A DNA stretch of 14,090 nt from Desulfobacterales bacterium (lineage in GTDB: Bacteria > Desulfobacterota > DSM-4660 > Desulfatiglandales > JALVZP01), in assembly GCA_027037575.1 (NCBI GenBank), contig JALVZP010000046.1, forward strand, positions 1 through 14,090, written 5' to 3'. This document shows positions 14,015-14,090 of the stretch, piece after piece (within the stretch, counting starts at the first letter, position 1; each line of letters starts with the position of its first letter). The position numbers and the translations under genes are program-made. The notes beneath the pieces were generated by a model. That model worked only from the letters and a program-made list of their open reading frames with translations. It was not told the DNA's origin and searched no databases.

Positions 14015-14090
14015 ATGGCTTATGAACACATAGAAGTAGAAGTAAAAGACAAAGTTGGTGTTATTACTCTAAATAGACCCCCTGTTAATG
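14015..14090 (+). CDS. Crotonase-family protein, N-terminus only; probable cyclohexa-1,5-dienecarbonyl-CoA hydratase
   Basis: The first 25 residues are MAYEHIEVEVKDKVGVITLN followed by RPPVN, the classic N-terminal strand pattern of enoyl-CoA hydratases; the rest lies beyond the window. A strong GAGGAGGG ribosome site (14000-14007) precedes the ATG. In anaerobic benzoate degraders had and oah are usually grouped with the dienoyl-CoA hydratase (dch, bamR in Geobacter), which makes the Had substrate, so that is the best guess. Another crotonase, acting later in pimeloyl-CoA beta-oxidation, is the alternative. It lies about 68 bases after oah, separated by the terminator-like hairpin. Confidence 0.75.
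   Translation, partial: MAYEHIEVEVKDKVGVITLNRPPVN

Noticed and set aside
1..14090. CRISPR array, insertion sequence, prophage or integrase next to the tRNA
   Set aside because: No regularly spaced repeats, no transposase or integrase frame, and no duplicated tRNA 3' end were found within the window.

Overview
The window is AT-rich bacterial chromosomal DNA with densely packed genes. Strong AAGGAGG-type ribosome binding sites, TTGACA-type promoters, a six-domain ribosomal protein S1 and a bacterial tRNA-Arg all point to a bacterium. The benzoyl-CoA degradation genes at the right end, and rpsA followed directly by sppA, suggest a strict anaerobe, most likely a deltaproteobacterial (Desulfobacterota-like) sulfate reducer or syntroph. 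AGA/AGG and ATA codons are heavily used and there are two small heat-shock proteins, so a thermophile is possible. These lineage and temperature statements are inference.

Layout. (1) Positions 1-162 hold the C-terminal end of an unrecognised gene on the + strand. (2) A very compact minus-strand unit runs from a promoter at about 2787 down to 172: a 67-aa helical protein, a CooT-like nickel-binding protein, a Sir2 deacylase, a GAF/H-box protein without a kinase domain, and tRNA-Arg(UCU). The gaps are only 2-5 bases. (3) Divergent from it, on the + strand (2912-4001), are two Hsp20 chaperones and a conserved 64-aa protein. (4) A long minus-strand cluster (10840 to 4004) reads: GT4 glycosyltransferase, GT4 glycosyltransferase, hisC, cmk, rpsA, sppA. 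This is a trimmed version of the common aromatic-amino-acid / cmk / rpsA supraoperon (no tyrA, aroA or ispH), with two sugar transferases added upstream. (5) From 10946 to the right edge, on the + strand, is a catabolic operon: an SDR dehydrogenase, 6-hydroxycyclohex-1-ene-1-carbonyl-CoA dehydrogenase (had), 6-oxocyclohex-1-ene-1-carbonyl-CoA hydrolase (oah/bamA), and the start of a crotonase that is probably the dienoyl-CoA hydratase (dch/bamR).

How the genes work together. The right-hand operon carries the modified beta-oxidation that follows benzoyl-CoA reductase. Dch hydrates cyclohexa-1,5-diene-1-carbonyl-CoA, Had oxidises the alcohol with NAD, and Oah adds water and opens the ring to 3-hydroxypimeloyl-CoA. 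The leading SDR is well placed to oxidise that product. A hairpin with a U-rich tail and an 11-bp tandem repeat lies between oah and the hydratase gene and may tune expression inside the operon. The left-hand CooT/Sir2/GAF/tRNA unit is the least explained part of the window and the best candidate for an undescribed functional grouping.
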